Below are positions 17,664 through 26,092 of a stretch of DNA of 60,526 nt, one piece after another (position 1 is the first letter of the stretch; each line of letters begins with the position of its first letter). The DNA is from Streptomyces sp. SID8352 (GTDB lineage Bacteria; Actinomycetota; Actinomycetes; Streptomycetales; Streptomycetaceae), in assembly GCF_009862265.1 (NCBI RefSeq), contig NZ_WWGX01000094.1, forward strand, positions 1 to 60,526, given 5' to 3'. Below the pieces are notes generated by a model that saw only the letters and a program-made list of their open reading frames with translations, had not been told where the DNA came from and ran no database searches. Both the position numbers and the translations under genes were made by a program.

Positions 17664-17881
17664 AGGCAGTGGTAAATGGTCTACGTCATCCTAAGCCCCC
17701 ATCGATGAAGGCCCTGCTTGCCTGCACCACACATGGGAGATACGGGCTAGCTCCCCGATGGCAACGGCGGTACCGAGGTGAACGGAGATAATTTCGTCAC
17801 CCTGACGTGAACGTTTCTCATGCCTGCATAGCGTGTCTGTTGGTCTGAGATCCTGGAGACCGATCGAGAGGGGTCGCAGGT

Positions 17882-18415
17882 ATGGAGTGGAAGACGCACG
17901 GTGAGCGACAGATCTACACGAACAAGTGGGTGAATCTGTGTCTGGTCGACGTCCAGCAGCCTGACGGGCGCAGGTGGGAGTACCACATTGTTCGGCTACG
18001 GCACCTGGCCGTGGCCGCTGTGGTCAACGACCGCCAAGAGGTCCTGATGATGTGGCGGCACCGCTTCATCACGGATTCATGGGCGTGGGAGTTGCCCATG
18101 GGCCTGGTCGAGGAGGGCGAGACTCCGGAGGAGGCTGCGGCCCGTGAGGTCCTGGAGGAGACGGGGTGGCAACCTGGCCCCATCAAGCCTCTGATCTACG
18201 CCGAGCCGGCCAACGGGATCACCGACTCGCAGCACCACGTCTTCCGGATCGACGGCGCCACCTACGCCGGGCCGCCCACGGAGAAGAACGAGTCCGACCG
18301 CATCGAGTGGATTCCCCTCTCAGAGGTGCGGGGCATGATCGACCGCCGGGAGGTCGTGAGTAGCGGCTCGCTCGTCGGCCTGCTGTACCTGCTCATGGAT
18401 GAAGCGATCCGCTGA
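17882..18415 (+). CDS. Nudix hydrolase
   Basis: 177-residue cytosolic pyrophosphohydrolase of the ADP-ribose pyrophosphatase-like group. The Nudix box is GLVEEGETPEEAAAREVLEE (about residues 77-96), with the Gly, Glu and REV-EE pattern complete. Hydrolyses a nucleoside diphosphate linked to another moiety; the substrate is not identifiable. About 220 bp upstream is gene-free and should hold its promoter. Its 3' end overlaps the convergent regulator by 23 bp. Confidence 0.9.
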   Translation: MEWKTHGERQIYTNKWVNLCLVDVQQPDGRRWEYHIVRLRHLAVAAVVNDRQEVLMMWRHRFITDSWAWELPMGLVEEGETPEEAAAREVLEETGWQPGPIKPLIYAEPANGITDSQHHVFRIDGATYAGPPTEKNESDRIEWIPLSEVRGMIDRREVVSSGSLVGLLYLLMDEAIR

Positions 18416-19738
18416 CTGGCGGGAGGAGTTCCCGTAGCCGCGCCTCGAAGGCCAGGGCTACGGGCTCCTGCCTGTGTGGGGCCAACTGGTCGTAGAACTC
18501 CCGGAGATGGCCTGACACTCGCTCGGAGGCCACTGCCGATGCCGGTTCCAGTGCCTGCGTGGCGGTGTCGCACGCCTGGTCGAGCTTGCCTTGATCCAGC
18601 TGCGTACGGGCAAGCCAGAACGAGTGAAACGCCCGTCCGCGCTGGTTGGTGCGGGCCTCGCGCCGTAACGCGTCCGCGATCAGGGGTTCGGCGGTGGCGG
18701 CTTCGCCCAGTCGGCCGTGGGCGATACCCGTGTCAACGATCAGCTTGGTCTCGTCGAAGTACGACACCCAGGAGGGGCCCGGGTCGCTCACCCGAATCCG
18801 CTCGAAGTGGCGGTGCGCCTCCCCGATCGCCTGGTGAGTGGAGTCTCGGTTGCCGAGCGTGGCGTGAGCGAAGGCTTCGCGCATCGACAGCATGGACAGG
18901 ACCCGTGGGGTGGTGTCGACAGCCGAGCGGGCCTGGTCCTGGGCGGCGGTGACGAAGGCCAGGGAGTCAGCAGGTTTGTCCTGGTAGGTGCCCTGCAAGC
19001 TCATGCAGGCAAGGACGTTGGCCATGAACTGGCGGTCGTCGATCTCCTTGGCCAGTTGGAGGGCCTCGGTGAAGTACGCGCGGGCCTGGTTGTACTGGCG
19101 GGCGTCGAAGTAGGTCCAGCCCGTGAGACGTGCCAGCTCGGCGGCGATTCCGTACAGACCGTTCTGTATGGACGGAGTCGGTTCTCCTTCAAGAGACCGA
19201 CGACATGGCGGAGCTGGCCGACGATGGCCGGCCGTAGTGCCTCGCCTCCGTGCTGGTCGTCCCGTCGCCAGTAGTCCTCGATGGAGGAGCGGAAGGCTTC
19301 AAGTGTGGCCGTGCTCAGGCTCGTTCGCGTGGCCAGGGCCAGGATGCTGTCCACGTCAGGACCAGGTAGAACGGCGGGAGTCTGCGGCGCGGGCTCCGCC
19401 TCCTGGGCTACCTCTCGCTCGGTGACTACAAGGGCTTGAGGTGTCTCCCACACCCGACGGGCGAGCCCCAGCATGTGTCCTGGGATGCGCAAACCGTCCG
19501 CGATGCGCTCGATGACGTCCATGTGCTGCAACTGGCGTTGCCCGGCGATGACTTCGCCGACGCGGCTGGGAGTCAGCTCACAGCGTCTGGCGATCATGGA
19601 TGGGTAGATGCCCGCCTTGGTCTTCACCAGCCGGAAGACTCTGGCGAAGTCCCGCACTCGACATGCGTCGATCATCTCGGGATCGGTGAGCAGCCTGGCT
19701 GGCAGTTCCTGCGGTCGGTCTGCGTCGGGCATCGGCAA
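18393..19738 (-). pseudogene. XRE-family regulator with TPR-like domain, frameshifted
   Basis: Two open frames read as one protein if joined near 19165-19180. The first part (from ATG 19738) carries an HTH (ARRCELTPSRVGEVIAGQRQ, about residues 45-64). The second part starts with GLYGIAAELARLTGWTYFDA, the typical TPR entry of such regulators, and continues to a stop at 18393. In the annotated frame the chain derails into a Pro/Ser/Thr-rich stretch directly after the break. Either a real inactivating single-base indel or a sequencing error. A perfect 19-bp palindrome lies about 55 bp upstream of the start, so the protein is the likely controller of the divergent cassette. Confidence 0.8.
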
Positions 19739-19791
19739 GCTCCCACACTGCGAGGGCTACGCAACGTCGCTGGTTCTCTACTTGCCGCGAT

Positions 19792-19810
19792 GTTACCCAA
19801 GTTGGGTAAC
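19792..19810. promoter_or_regulatory. Perfect palindromic operator GTTACCCAA-G-TTGGGTAAC
   Basis: 19-bp dyad with perfect 9-bp arms in the divergent intergenic region between the HTH/TPR regulator and the small-gene cassette. Placement and symmetry point to the operator for the regulator. Confidence 0.75.
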
Positions 19811-19856
19811 CAGCCTGACCTTTTGGCAGGGCTGCCCTGATCGCGATGCTCCTTTC

Positions 19857-20087
19857 ATGGCGAGCAACCAGCAGACCAGACCAGGCATCGGTGAACTGGC
19901 GAAGGACAGCGCCCGCGACCGGATCGGTGTCGTCATGGGTGCGCTCGGCGGTCGGGTGCAGATGAGGCCGATCGGCGGCGGCACGGAATGGGATGCCATG
20001 CCGGACAACGTCGTGGCGCCGAGTCCACGAGAGGAACTGAGCGCGCGCCTGGCCATCAAGAACGGCAACAGTCGGGACGGGCTGTGA
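19857..20087 (+). CDS. Small conserved hypothetical protein
   Basis: 76-residue soluble protein beginning MASNQQTRPGIGELAKDSARD and containing GRVQMRPIGGGTEWDAMP. I recognise the general pattern as one that recurs in Streptomyces beside HTH/TPR regulators, but know no function. First gene after the palindromic operator; its stop overlaps the next start as GTGA. Confidence 0.65.
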   Translation: MASNQQTRPGIGELAKDSARDRIGVVMGALGGRVQMRPIGGGTEWDAMPDNVVAPSPREELSARLAIKNGNSRDGL

Positions 20088-20185
20088 TCCGCACTGTCAG
20101 CCGGTACGCGGGAGTCCTGTTCGTGATCATGGTCAGCGGCTCGTGCGGCCTGGTGATCGGCATGGGTCTCGCCATGGGCCAGTAG
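20084..20185 (+). CDS. Tiny single-pass membrane peptide
   Basis: 33 residues, nearly all forming one hydrophobic helix (VLFVIMVSGSCGLVIGMGLAMG). The GTG start overlaps the preceding stop by GTGA, which is the main support for it being translated. Function unknown. Confidence 0.5.
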   Translation: MIRTVSRYAGVLFVIMVSGSCGLVIGMGLAMGQ

Positions 20186-20283
20186 ACGGGCCGCCCTGGA
20201 CGGGTGCCAACTCCCCGGCTCCCCCTTCCCCGTTCGGGGCCGGCCATCCAACCCACGCACCGCCACACACAAGGAGTACTCGT

Positions 20284-20736
20284 ATGACGGCAACGGCGAA
20301 CGATCTGAAGACCGGTCGCGCGGTGGCTGGTGAGGAAGTGTTCGAGAGCCTCGCCCACTTCGTGGTCGTCCACAACGGGCAGTCACCCGAGCGGGCCGAG
20401 CGGATCGCGGACCAGGCGGTCGCCTTCCTCGTCACCGCGGCCACGGCCAACGTCCCCATGGTCCCGTCCGATGACGTGGACCTCGGCCTGCACGCGCTGA
20501 TCCTGCACACGCGGGAGTACGCGAGGCTGTGCGACCGGTACGCGGGCCGCTTCCTGCACCACAACCCGAAGCCGGGCGGCGGGCCCCGCGACCTACTGAT
20601 GGTCATCACCGCTGCTCGCGCCATGAAGGCGGCTGGGTTCATGGTCTTCGACGACCTGTGGACCGTGGACGGCACGAACCTCGCGCAGTGCGACTCGGAC
20701 TGCGGCCGTCCATACGGTCAGGACTATCAGGAGTAG
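20284..20736 (+). CDS. Glycine-rich-domain (GRPD) related small protein
   Basis: 150-residue protein. The stretch DVDLGLHALILHTREYARLCDRY followed by GRFLHHNP resembles the conserved core of the GRPD/DUF1399 family, where His residues are conserved; function unknown. The ATG at 20284 is preceded by AAGGAG at good spacing. Third gene of the HTH-controlled cassette; the next gene follows 70 bp later. Confidence 0.6.
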   Translation: MTATANDLKTGRAVAGEEVFESLAHFVVVHNGQSPERAERIADQAVAFLVTAATANVPMVPSDDVDLGLHALILHTREYARLCDRYAGRFLHHNPKPGGGPRDLLMVITAARAMKAAGFMVFDDLWTVDGTNLAQCDSDCGRPYGQDYQE

Positions 20737-20806
20737 GACACGACAGCAGCGACGCGGCCGGCCTCGACTCGTGGTCGGCCGCGTTCGCTCGGAAGGAGAA
20801 AAGACG

Positions 20807-21643
20807 TTGCCCGGGTCACCCCCTGAACTGCCGATCGTGGTACTCGACGCGCTCATGCCCACGTCCCAGCGCCTGGTCCTCGACCGCCGGGGCTCCACGG
20901 TGTGGGAGGTAGAAAGCCATCGAGGCCACTACGCCGTGAAAGTCGGCTACCCGATCGAGGCCACAACCGAATGGGCGGCCCAGCCCTGGACCGCCCTCGC
21001 GCCCGCACGTGAAGGGGCCGTTCTGCTGCGCCTCGGCCTGGTTGACCTCGCGTACGGCGAGTGGGAAGGCGGTACCTGGAACTTCCAGCCGTGGCACGAA
21101 GGGCCGGACCTGTACCAACTCTGGGAGCCCTGCCGTAGGCCGGACTCGTCCATCGCACCGCACAGCAGCGTGGCGTTGGGCTGCGTCGAGGCGCTGGCCG
21201 AACTGCACGCCAAGGGCTGGGCGCACGGTGATGTACAGCCCGCCCACTTCATCATCGGGCCGGAACGAACGCATCTCATCGACCTCGCTCTTGCCCGGGG
21301 CGGCCACGTGCCCGAGGGTTACGACTTCCCGTTCCGCGGCTGCCTCGTCCACTACGAGGCACCGGAGATCGCACGCAGCGTGCTCGACACCGGAGAAGCC
21401 GAGCCGACACCGGAAGCCGACGTCTACGCGCTCGGCGCTTCCCTGCTGATCTCTGCTACCGGTTGGCGGGCGATGGAGTATCCGGACGACGCTCCCCGCT
21501 CGGCGCAGAGAGAGGCCGTGGCGGATGGTCGGCGCCGGCCCGTGAAAGCACCTGGTGAGCTGGGCGAGTTGATCGACGCGATGCTCAGCCATGCCCCAGG
21601 GGACCGACCCACCGTCTACGAGGTGGGCAAGACTCTGAGCTGA
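20807..21643 (+). CDS. Protein-kinase-like protein with altered catalytic motifs
   Basis: 278 residues with an overall Ser/Thr kinase or aminoglycoside-phosphotransferase layout. A beta-strand Lys is at YAVKVG (about Lys45), the catalytic loop HGDVQPAHF is at about 140-148 (Asp142 present, but the usual Mg-binding Asn is His147), and DLALA at about 159 stands where DFG is expected. An APE-like YEAPE follows. The TTG start at 20807 has AAGGAGA at 8-nt spacing, better than the upstream GTG. It ends the cassette; a strong terminator follows. Possibly a pseudokinase. Confidence 0.7.
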   Translation: MPGSPPELPIVVLDALMPTSQRLVLDRRGSTVWEVESHRGHYAVKVGYPIEATTEWAAQPWTALAPAREGAVLLRLGLVDLAYGEWEGGTWNFQPWHEGPDLYQLWEPCRRPDSSIAPHSSVALGCVEALAELHAKGWAHGDVQPAHFIIGPERTHLIDLALARGGHVPEGYDFPFRGCLVHYEAPEIARSVLDTGEAEPTPEADVYALGASLLISATGWRAMEYPDDAPRSAQREAVADGRRRPVKAPGELGELIDAMLSHAPGDRPTVYEVGKTLS

Positions 21644-21698
21644 TTCCGAAGCGCCGGTTCGTCGGCGCCGCTCGCACGGCTACGGCCGACAACTCAAA

Positions 21699-21744
21699 GA
21701 CCGGACCACCCCTCAGCCTGGACAGCATTCCGGGTGGTCCGGTC
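21699..21744. terminator. Terminator after the kinase-like gene
   Basis: 13-bp perfect inverted repeat GACCGGACCACCC / GGGTGGTCCGGTC with a 20-nt loop, 55 bp after the kinase-like stop. Confidence 0.75.
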
Positions 21745-22262
21745 GCGGAAGCCCTGATCAGGACCCCGGTGCCGATGGTACCGGGGCGGTTGGCGTGCTC
21801 GAACGTGGGTGCGGCTGCAACCCCGGCTTCGCGATGTCGAGTTGGAGAGGGTCCTGAGCTGAGCCAGCGAAAGTCAGCCACGACGGCGGGTGCGCCGACT
21901 GAGCACCCGTCACGTGTGTTTCCAGCAACCCCGTGCCGTCCTCAGCCACGCTTCTTCCATCGTCACGGGCCGCACCTCGGTCCGACCTGGACGTTGCTGG
22001 TGTGGCCCATCCTCTGGGCTCGGGCTGCGGCTCTGTGGGCCATGCGGCGTCGAGCGGTGGGCGGTTGGTGGCGTGATCACGCTTGGTGGGCGTCGACCTG
22101 GTCCTGGTGCTCGGAGTGGTCGGGTTGCTTCCTGGTCTGGTCGTCCGCCTTGGCAGGGCTGCGCGCTGAGCGGGTGGGGCCGCCGGAGCGGTGGCGGAGA
22201 CAAGGAGCGGCGGCGGCCCCTGGCCGCCAGCGCGCGCGGCCCGCCGTAGGCGGGCCGCCTTG

Positions 22263-22302
22263 ATCCAGTAAAGAAACTCTGAATCCAGTAAAGAAACTCT
22301 GA
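22263..22302. repeat. 20-bp tandem repeat, two copies
   Basis: ATCCAGTAAAGAAACTCTGA repeated head to tail; the AT content is higher than in its surroundings. Confidence 0.9.
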
Positions 22303-22440
22303 ACAGCTCCGCTGCGCTGGGCTCGTGGCCGGTTGCGCGGCCATGCGCTGGCCCCGGCTTCCCATGCGTTCCGCAGCTCTGATGCCATATGAACCCATGT
22401 TGAGGCATTCATGGCGGTTCGTTCCGGCTATCGGTGGAAT

Positions 22441-22449
22441 TTATCCACA
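22441..22449 (+). promoter_or_regulatory. DnaA-box-like TTATCCACA
   Basis: Exact match to the bacterial DnaA consensus, but single, so chance is possible. Confidence 0.3.
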
Positions 22450-22857
22450 GGCTGAGGGCCGCATAGTTCTCGCGATGGCGAAGCGACCCTCGCCATCCGG
22501 CGTTATGGAGTCGTGACCAAAGCGGCCATCACGTCAACCGCCTCCCCGCTCCCCCTTCTTGATGGAGAGGGTCGCTTTGAGTCAAGTGACCCAGGTCACG
22601 GAAGGAGGTGTCACACCGATAGGGGTGCTCGACACCTGTAGCAGATGAATACGGGGTTCCGACCGGACGCGAAGCCAGAGATAGAGGGGTGGCATGGATC
22701 ACAGAAACGAGGGTCACACCGATGCGGATTTGTCGACCCCTATAGGCGATGCGCGACGGGGCGAGCGGCGCAACATAGCCGACGATCGCCGGTTAGCGAA
22801 CCCGGGGATTCTCCGGACCATTGATGCTCCTGACCGACGACCGGAAGGACGAGTGGC

Positions 22858-23139
22858 GTGAGCGTACGAAGGGACGAGTTCCCGCCCGGCGGGATGCGTG
22901 GGAATCCGAAGGACGGATTCTGCCCGCCCTGCGGGAGTGCAGCGCCGCACGCCTCCGACGTGTCCGGTCTGGCAGGTAGACCTAGCTCAACAGCCGTGAT
23001 GACAGCTTGCCGGGCAGTACGGGCAAGCCCTGATCCGGTGGCGGATGGCCGCTGGGCAGGCCTCCGGGTAAGCCCTCGGCGGTTGGGCTGGACGCAGTAC
23101 GCGACAACGGCACAGCAACGAACGGGTGGCCATGACTGA
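22858..23139 (+). CDS. Hypothetical small protein, weakly supported
   Basis: 93 residues from GTG with GGAAGGA about 12 nt upstream. It has a Cys pair in FCPPCG but no recognisable domain. Its stop overlaps the start of the next small coiled-coil ORF (ATGACTGA), which hints at coupling. Could be a chance frame. Confidence 0.3.
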   Translation: MSVRRDEFPPGGMRGNPKDGFCPPCGSAAPHASDVSGLAGRPSSTAVMTACRAVRASPDPVADGRWAGLRVSPRRLGWTQYATTAQQRTGGHD

Positions 23140-23257
23140 GGACGAGGCAGCACGTATTACGGCGCGACTCAAGGAGGTGGAAGAGAAGGTGATGCGGCTG
23201 GAAGAGATAGCACGTCGGGTCGCCGAGAAGGTTCCCGCTACTTCTTCGGCCCGGTAG
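23132..23257 (+). CDS. Short coiled-coil peptide
   Basis: 41 residues, strongly helical and charged (ARLKEVEEKVMRLEEIARRV). ATG start; the 3' end overlaps the convergent GntR gene by 20 bp. Similar short coiled-coil ORFs occur in AICEs; function unknown. Confidence 0.4.
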   Translation: MTEDEAARITARLKEVEEKVMRLEEIARRVAEKVPATSSAR

Positions 23258-23642
23258 TGCCGCCGAGTTGTTGGAAGACCTGCAACAGGCTGTCGAGTCT
23301 GGCGTTTATGGCATCCAGCCGTTCAGACAGCTCGACGTATTCGGGTGTGGGCATTCGCCCGCCGCTTGCCGCCTCGGTAGCGCCGGCCTTCGGGTCGGCC
23401 TCTGAGGGCAGGGGATCGGCGACGAAGTTGCCCCGGCCCGGCATGGAGTAGACCAGCCCTTCATCGCGCAGTATGCGCAGTGCGGACCGCGCGGTCATGT
23501 TCGCGATTTCGTAGGTCGCTTCGAGGTCGCGTGACGAAGGGACCCGTTCGCCCGGCTTGAGGCGCCCAGAGCGGATCTGCCGCCGCAGCTCCTCGGCGAC
23601 CAGGCGGTACGGCGGAGTGTCGGAGTCCTTGGGCAGCTTCAT
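23238..23642 (-). CDS. GntR-family regulator, KorSA-like
   Basis: 134-residue winged-helix repressor. The HTH is at about residues 10-75 with YRLVAEELRRQIRSGRLKPG and PSSRDLEATYEIANMTARSA, typical GntR. A short C-terminal coiled region (SERLDAINARLDSLLQVF) replaces a ligand domain. In the AICE pSAM2, the GntR protein KorSA represses the activator of replication and transfer genes; by position this one should do the same. Divergent from the SCO3933-like gene, with dyads in between. Confidence 0.8.
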   Translation of the reverse strand: MKLPKDSDTPPYRLVAEELRRQIRSGRLKPGERVPSSRDLEATYEIANMTARSALRILRDEGLVYSMPGRGNFVADPLPSEADPKAGATEAASGGRMPTPEYVELSERLDAINARLDSLLQVFQQLGGTTGPKK

Positions 23643-23709
23643 GGTCCGAGGGTAGCGGGCCTAGCCCACCTCGCGCGGTAAGACCCTGATGCACCTCCAT
23701 ATCACCACA

Positions 23710-23755
23710 GAGCTAGCTCACCTCAGGTCCGATGTGCGCTAAGCGCTTGACGCAC
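23710..23755. promoter_or_regulatory. Dyad operators between the GntR gene and the SCO3933-like gene
   Basis: GAGCTAGCTC is a perfect 10-bp palindrome (23710-23719). GTGCG (23734-23738) and CGCAC (23751-23755) flank the perfect inner palindrome AAGCGCTT (23741-23748) on the same centre. Likely binding sites for the GntR repressor. Confidence 0.5.
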
Positions 23756-23827
23756 CCAGCCCATGTAGTGCACTGTTGATCACGCCCCGCCACCTGGCGG
23801 AGCACCTACCGAAAGGAAGTAACACCC

Positions 23828-24187
23828 ATGGCTCGTATCCGTGTTGGCCTGCTCCCGTCCACGTCGTTCATGGTCGGCAACATGGCGGTTCCGAAGTACT
23901 CGGACGCTGAGAAGACCCAGTTCGCGACCGACCGTGAGACCGGGGCGAAGCTGTTCACAGTCACGCTCTTCCTCATGGAGGAGGACCGGGCGGAGGCCAT
24001 GAAGGTCACTGTTCCGGAGACCGGTCTCCCCAACGGCCTGAAGCCCGGCGTGCCGGTCGTCCCGGTGGAGCTGTTCGCCACCCCGTGGGCGCGGATCTTC
24101 AACGGGTCGCTCTCGGACGGCATCGCGTACCGCGCGGACCGTCTTGACCTGGTCGGCGGCTCGGCCCCGGCCGCTGAGACGGCGTGA
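23828..24187 (+). CDS. SCO3933-family regulatory protein
   Basis: 119-residue protein beginning MARIRVGLLPSTSFMVG, with DRETGAKLFTVTLFL and FNGSLSDGIAYRADRLD. This pattern matches, by recall, the small AICE proteins called SCO3933 family, a position that corresponds to the pSAM2 activator region. ATG with AAGGAAG upstream. First gene of the rightward backbone operon; the next start overlaps its stop (GTGA). Activator role is inferred from synteny only. Confidence 0.7.
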   Translation: MARIRVGLLPSTSFMVGNMAVPKYSDAEKTQFATDRETGAKLFTVTLFLMEEDRAEAMKVTVPETGLPNGLKPGVPVVPVELFATPWARIFNGSLSDGIAYRADRLDLVGGSAPAAETA

Positions 24188-24471
24188 GCGGCACCGACTT
24201 CTTCCGCACCGGCCGCGACACCCGGCTTCACAGTGTCGCGGCGGTGTGGGAGAGCGCGGGCTTTCCACCTGCATCGGCTCTCCGCCATGCGGAGATCTGC
24301 CTGACGCTCGCCGGTCACGACGACAGGGTTCGCCTCGTCGCAGCGATGTGGGCGAACCACGGCTTTCCGCCTGCTGACGCGGTGCAGCGCGCAGAAATCT
24401 GCCTGATCCTCGCTGCGCCGACACCCGCAACAGGCACCCGGAACCGGAATCGAAAGAAGGAAGCGAAGTGA
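24184..24471 (+). CDS. Hypothetical protein with internal duplication
   Basis: 95 residues. Two related segments lie in tandem: VAAVWESAGFPPASALRHAE and VAAMWANHGFPPADAVQRAE, each ending EICL-LA. The C-terminus is basic. Coupled by start/stop overlap to both neighbours (GTGA upstream, GTG inside the end downstream). No known domain recognised. Confidence 0.65.
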   Translation: MSGTDFFRTGRDTRLHSVAAVWESAGFPPASALRHAEICLTLAGHDDRVRLVAAMWANHGFPPADAVQRAEICLILAAPTPATGTRNRNRKKEAK

Positions 24472-25886
24472 CCTTGAACGACGTGACTGAGGTGATGGGT
24501 TACGCCCCCGTTCTGGTCGGGATGGGTCTGGCTGGCATCGCCGTGTGGGCGCTGGTGTGGGTGGTCCGCTACTTGCGGGCCGACGCCATGACTCGGCAGT
24601 CCATCCGGCAGGCCGTTCGGGTTCGGCGGACCTGGAAGCGGCTCGCGCAGATGCTGAACCTGTCGGCCACGGACAAGATGCCGACCGCCATGGCATCGCT
24701 GGCGAACACGGACGGCAAACCGATCAAGCCGCGCGTCCTGGTACCGGCCCTGAAAGTCACGCATGACGCGTACGGGGTGATCGCGCGGGCGGGCTGCCTG
24801 CCGGGCGTCGGCCTAGCGGAGTTCCAGAAGGCTGCCCCTTACCTGGCGGACGCCTGGCGTATGACCCGTGTGTCAGCGCTGCCGGGGGACAGGCCCGGAC
24901 AGGTCGTGTTGCGCGGGGTGCGCGTGGACCCGCTGATCACGCCGACCATTCACGTGCCCACCGGACGCCCTCCGGAGGAGTACGCGAAGTGGGAGCTGGG
25001 GGTGGACGAGTACGGCATGCCCGTCTTCGTGCCCCTCAAGGAAGTGCCCGGAGTGGCGGTCGGCGGGCTGCCGGGCTTCGGGAAGACCTCGTGCGTGAAC
25101 CGGCTGGTGTGTGACTGGGCGCCCTCGCCGGCCGTTCAGTTCGCCTTCTTCGACGGGAAGGTCTCCCACGCCTACGAGGGCGACTACGCCGACCTCGTGC
25201 ACCGGGCGTTCGCGTTCTGCGGGGACGACCTGGAGGAAGCAAACAAATTGTTCAAGGAGCTGGTGGAGCTGCGCCGCGCCCGCTCCGCGAGTATCCGCAG
25301 CGTGCTGGGCAGGAAGAACATGTGGCACGTCGGCCCCTCGGCTGACTGGCCGCTGGTCGTCATCGTCATCGACGAGGCCCACACCTACTTCCGTGACCAC
25401 AAGGGATCCGACCCGGTCACGAAGCGGCTGGCCGCGCTCGCGGCGGACAACGCCCGCCTCGTCGAGGACCTGGTGAAGAAGGGACGATCGGTCGGCTTCC
25501 TGACCCTGCTGACCACGCAGAAGACCACCGGGGACGCCATCCCCACCTTCATCCGCGATGTCTGCCCGGTCGGCCTGTCCTTCGCCCAAAAGACCGCTGA
25601 CGCCGCCGTGGCCGCCCTCGGCGACGACATCCGGGAGTGGCCCGACGCGAGCCCGGTCAACCTTCAGGACCCCGCGTACGTGGGTGTCGCGGTCATGTCC
25701 CAGCACGGGCGCCCCGGCTTCATCCGCATCCGCACTCCCTACGTCGCCGACGAAGACGCCGCCCGCGTCGCCGCAGAAACCTGCCACCTGGTGCGCCACC
25801 CGGCCCAGCTCCTGGAGGACCTGACCGGACGGGACGTCGTGGACCTCACCAAGGACGCCCCCGAGCCCCCCGCCGTGGCGGCCTGA
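24468..25886 (+). CDS. FtsK/SpoIIIE-type DNA translocase (TraB/TraSA-like transfer protein)
   Basis: 472-residue membrane-anchored ATPase that moves double-stranded DNA between mycelial cells, as described for TraB-type AICE proteins. One N-terminal transmembrane helix (about 14-34), Walker A GGLPGFGKTS (about 199-208) and Walker B VIVIDEAH (about 298-305). GTG start overlapping the previous gene. It should hexamerise at the septum or hyphal tip; the recognised repeats (clt) are not identified for this element. Confidence 0.88.
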   Translation: MTLNDVTEVMGYAPVLVGMGLAGIAVWALVWVVRYLRADAMTRQSIRQAVRVRRTWKRLAQMLNLSATDKMPTAMASLANTDGKPIKPRVLVPALKVTHDAYGVIARAGCLPGVGLAEFQKAAPYLADAWRMTRVSALPGDRPGQVVLRGVRVDPLITPTIHVPTGRPPEEYAKWELGVDEYGMPVFVPLKEVPGVAVGGLPGFGKTSCVNRLVCDWAPSPAVQFAFFDGKVSHAYEGDYADLVHRAFAFCGDDLEEANKLFKELVELRRARSASIRSVLGRKNMWHVGPSADWPLVVIVIDEAHTYFRDHKGSDPVTKRLAALAADNARLVEDLVKKGRSVGFLTLLTTQKTTGDAIPTFIRDVCPVGLSFAQKTADAAVAALGDDIREWPDASPVNLQDPAYVGVAVMSQHGRPGFIRIRTPYVADEDAARVAAETCHLVRHPAQLLEDLTGRDVVDLTKDAPEPPAVAA

Positions 25887-25887
25887 C

Positions 25888-26085
25888 ATGCGCCGCGTCA
25901 TGAGGATCTACGTCCGGCACATGCGCAAGGCGATCACCGCCGGGGACCTCGACCGCGCCGGTCGGATCGGCATCGCCGCGTACCGCGTCGCCAACACCCA
26001 CGAACGCCGCCCACCTGACCGGTCTCGCCCCGAAGCCCTGACCCGCCCCCACCCAGCTTCCCACCGACACCGCGAAAGGAGGTGA
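25888..26085 (+). CDS. Small basic hypothetical protein
   Basis: 65 residues, basic, starting MRRVMRIYVRHMRKAI, one base after the translocase stop. The N-terminal half could form a helix; the rest is Pro/Arg-rich. Position is typical of small spread genes but no family is recognised. Confidence 0.5.
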   Translation: MRRVMRIYVRHMRKAITAGDLDRAGRIGIAAYRVANTHERRPPDRSRPEALTRPHPASHRHRERR

Positions 26086-26092
26086 ACTCCCC

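Larger units (their letters stand above)
21745..22857. other. 1.1-kb gene-poor junction between cargo and AICE backbone
   Basis: No convincing gene in either strand. It contains a 20-bp tandem pair (22263-22302), a perfect DnaA-box-like TTATCCACA (22441-22449), a GGTGTC/GACACC inverted repeat (22607-22636) and two GTCACACCGAT copies (22610-22620, 22713-22723). May hold cis-acting sites for the element. Confidence 0.55.

Noticed and set aside
21758..22412. Minus-strand ORFs of 111-216 residues in the cargo/backbone gap
   Set aside because: Three overlapping frames all open, none with motifs; crossing tandem repeats.
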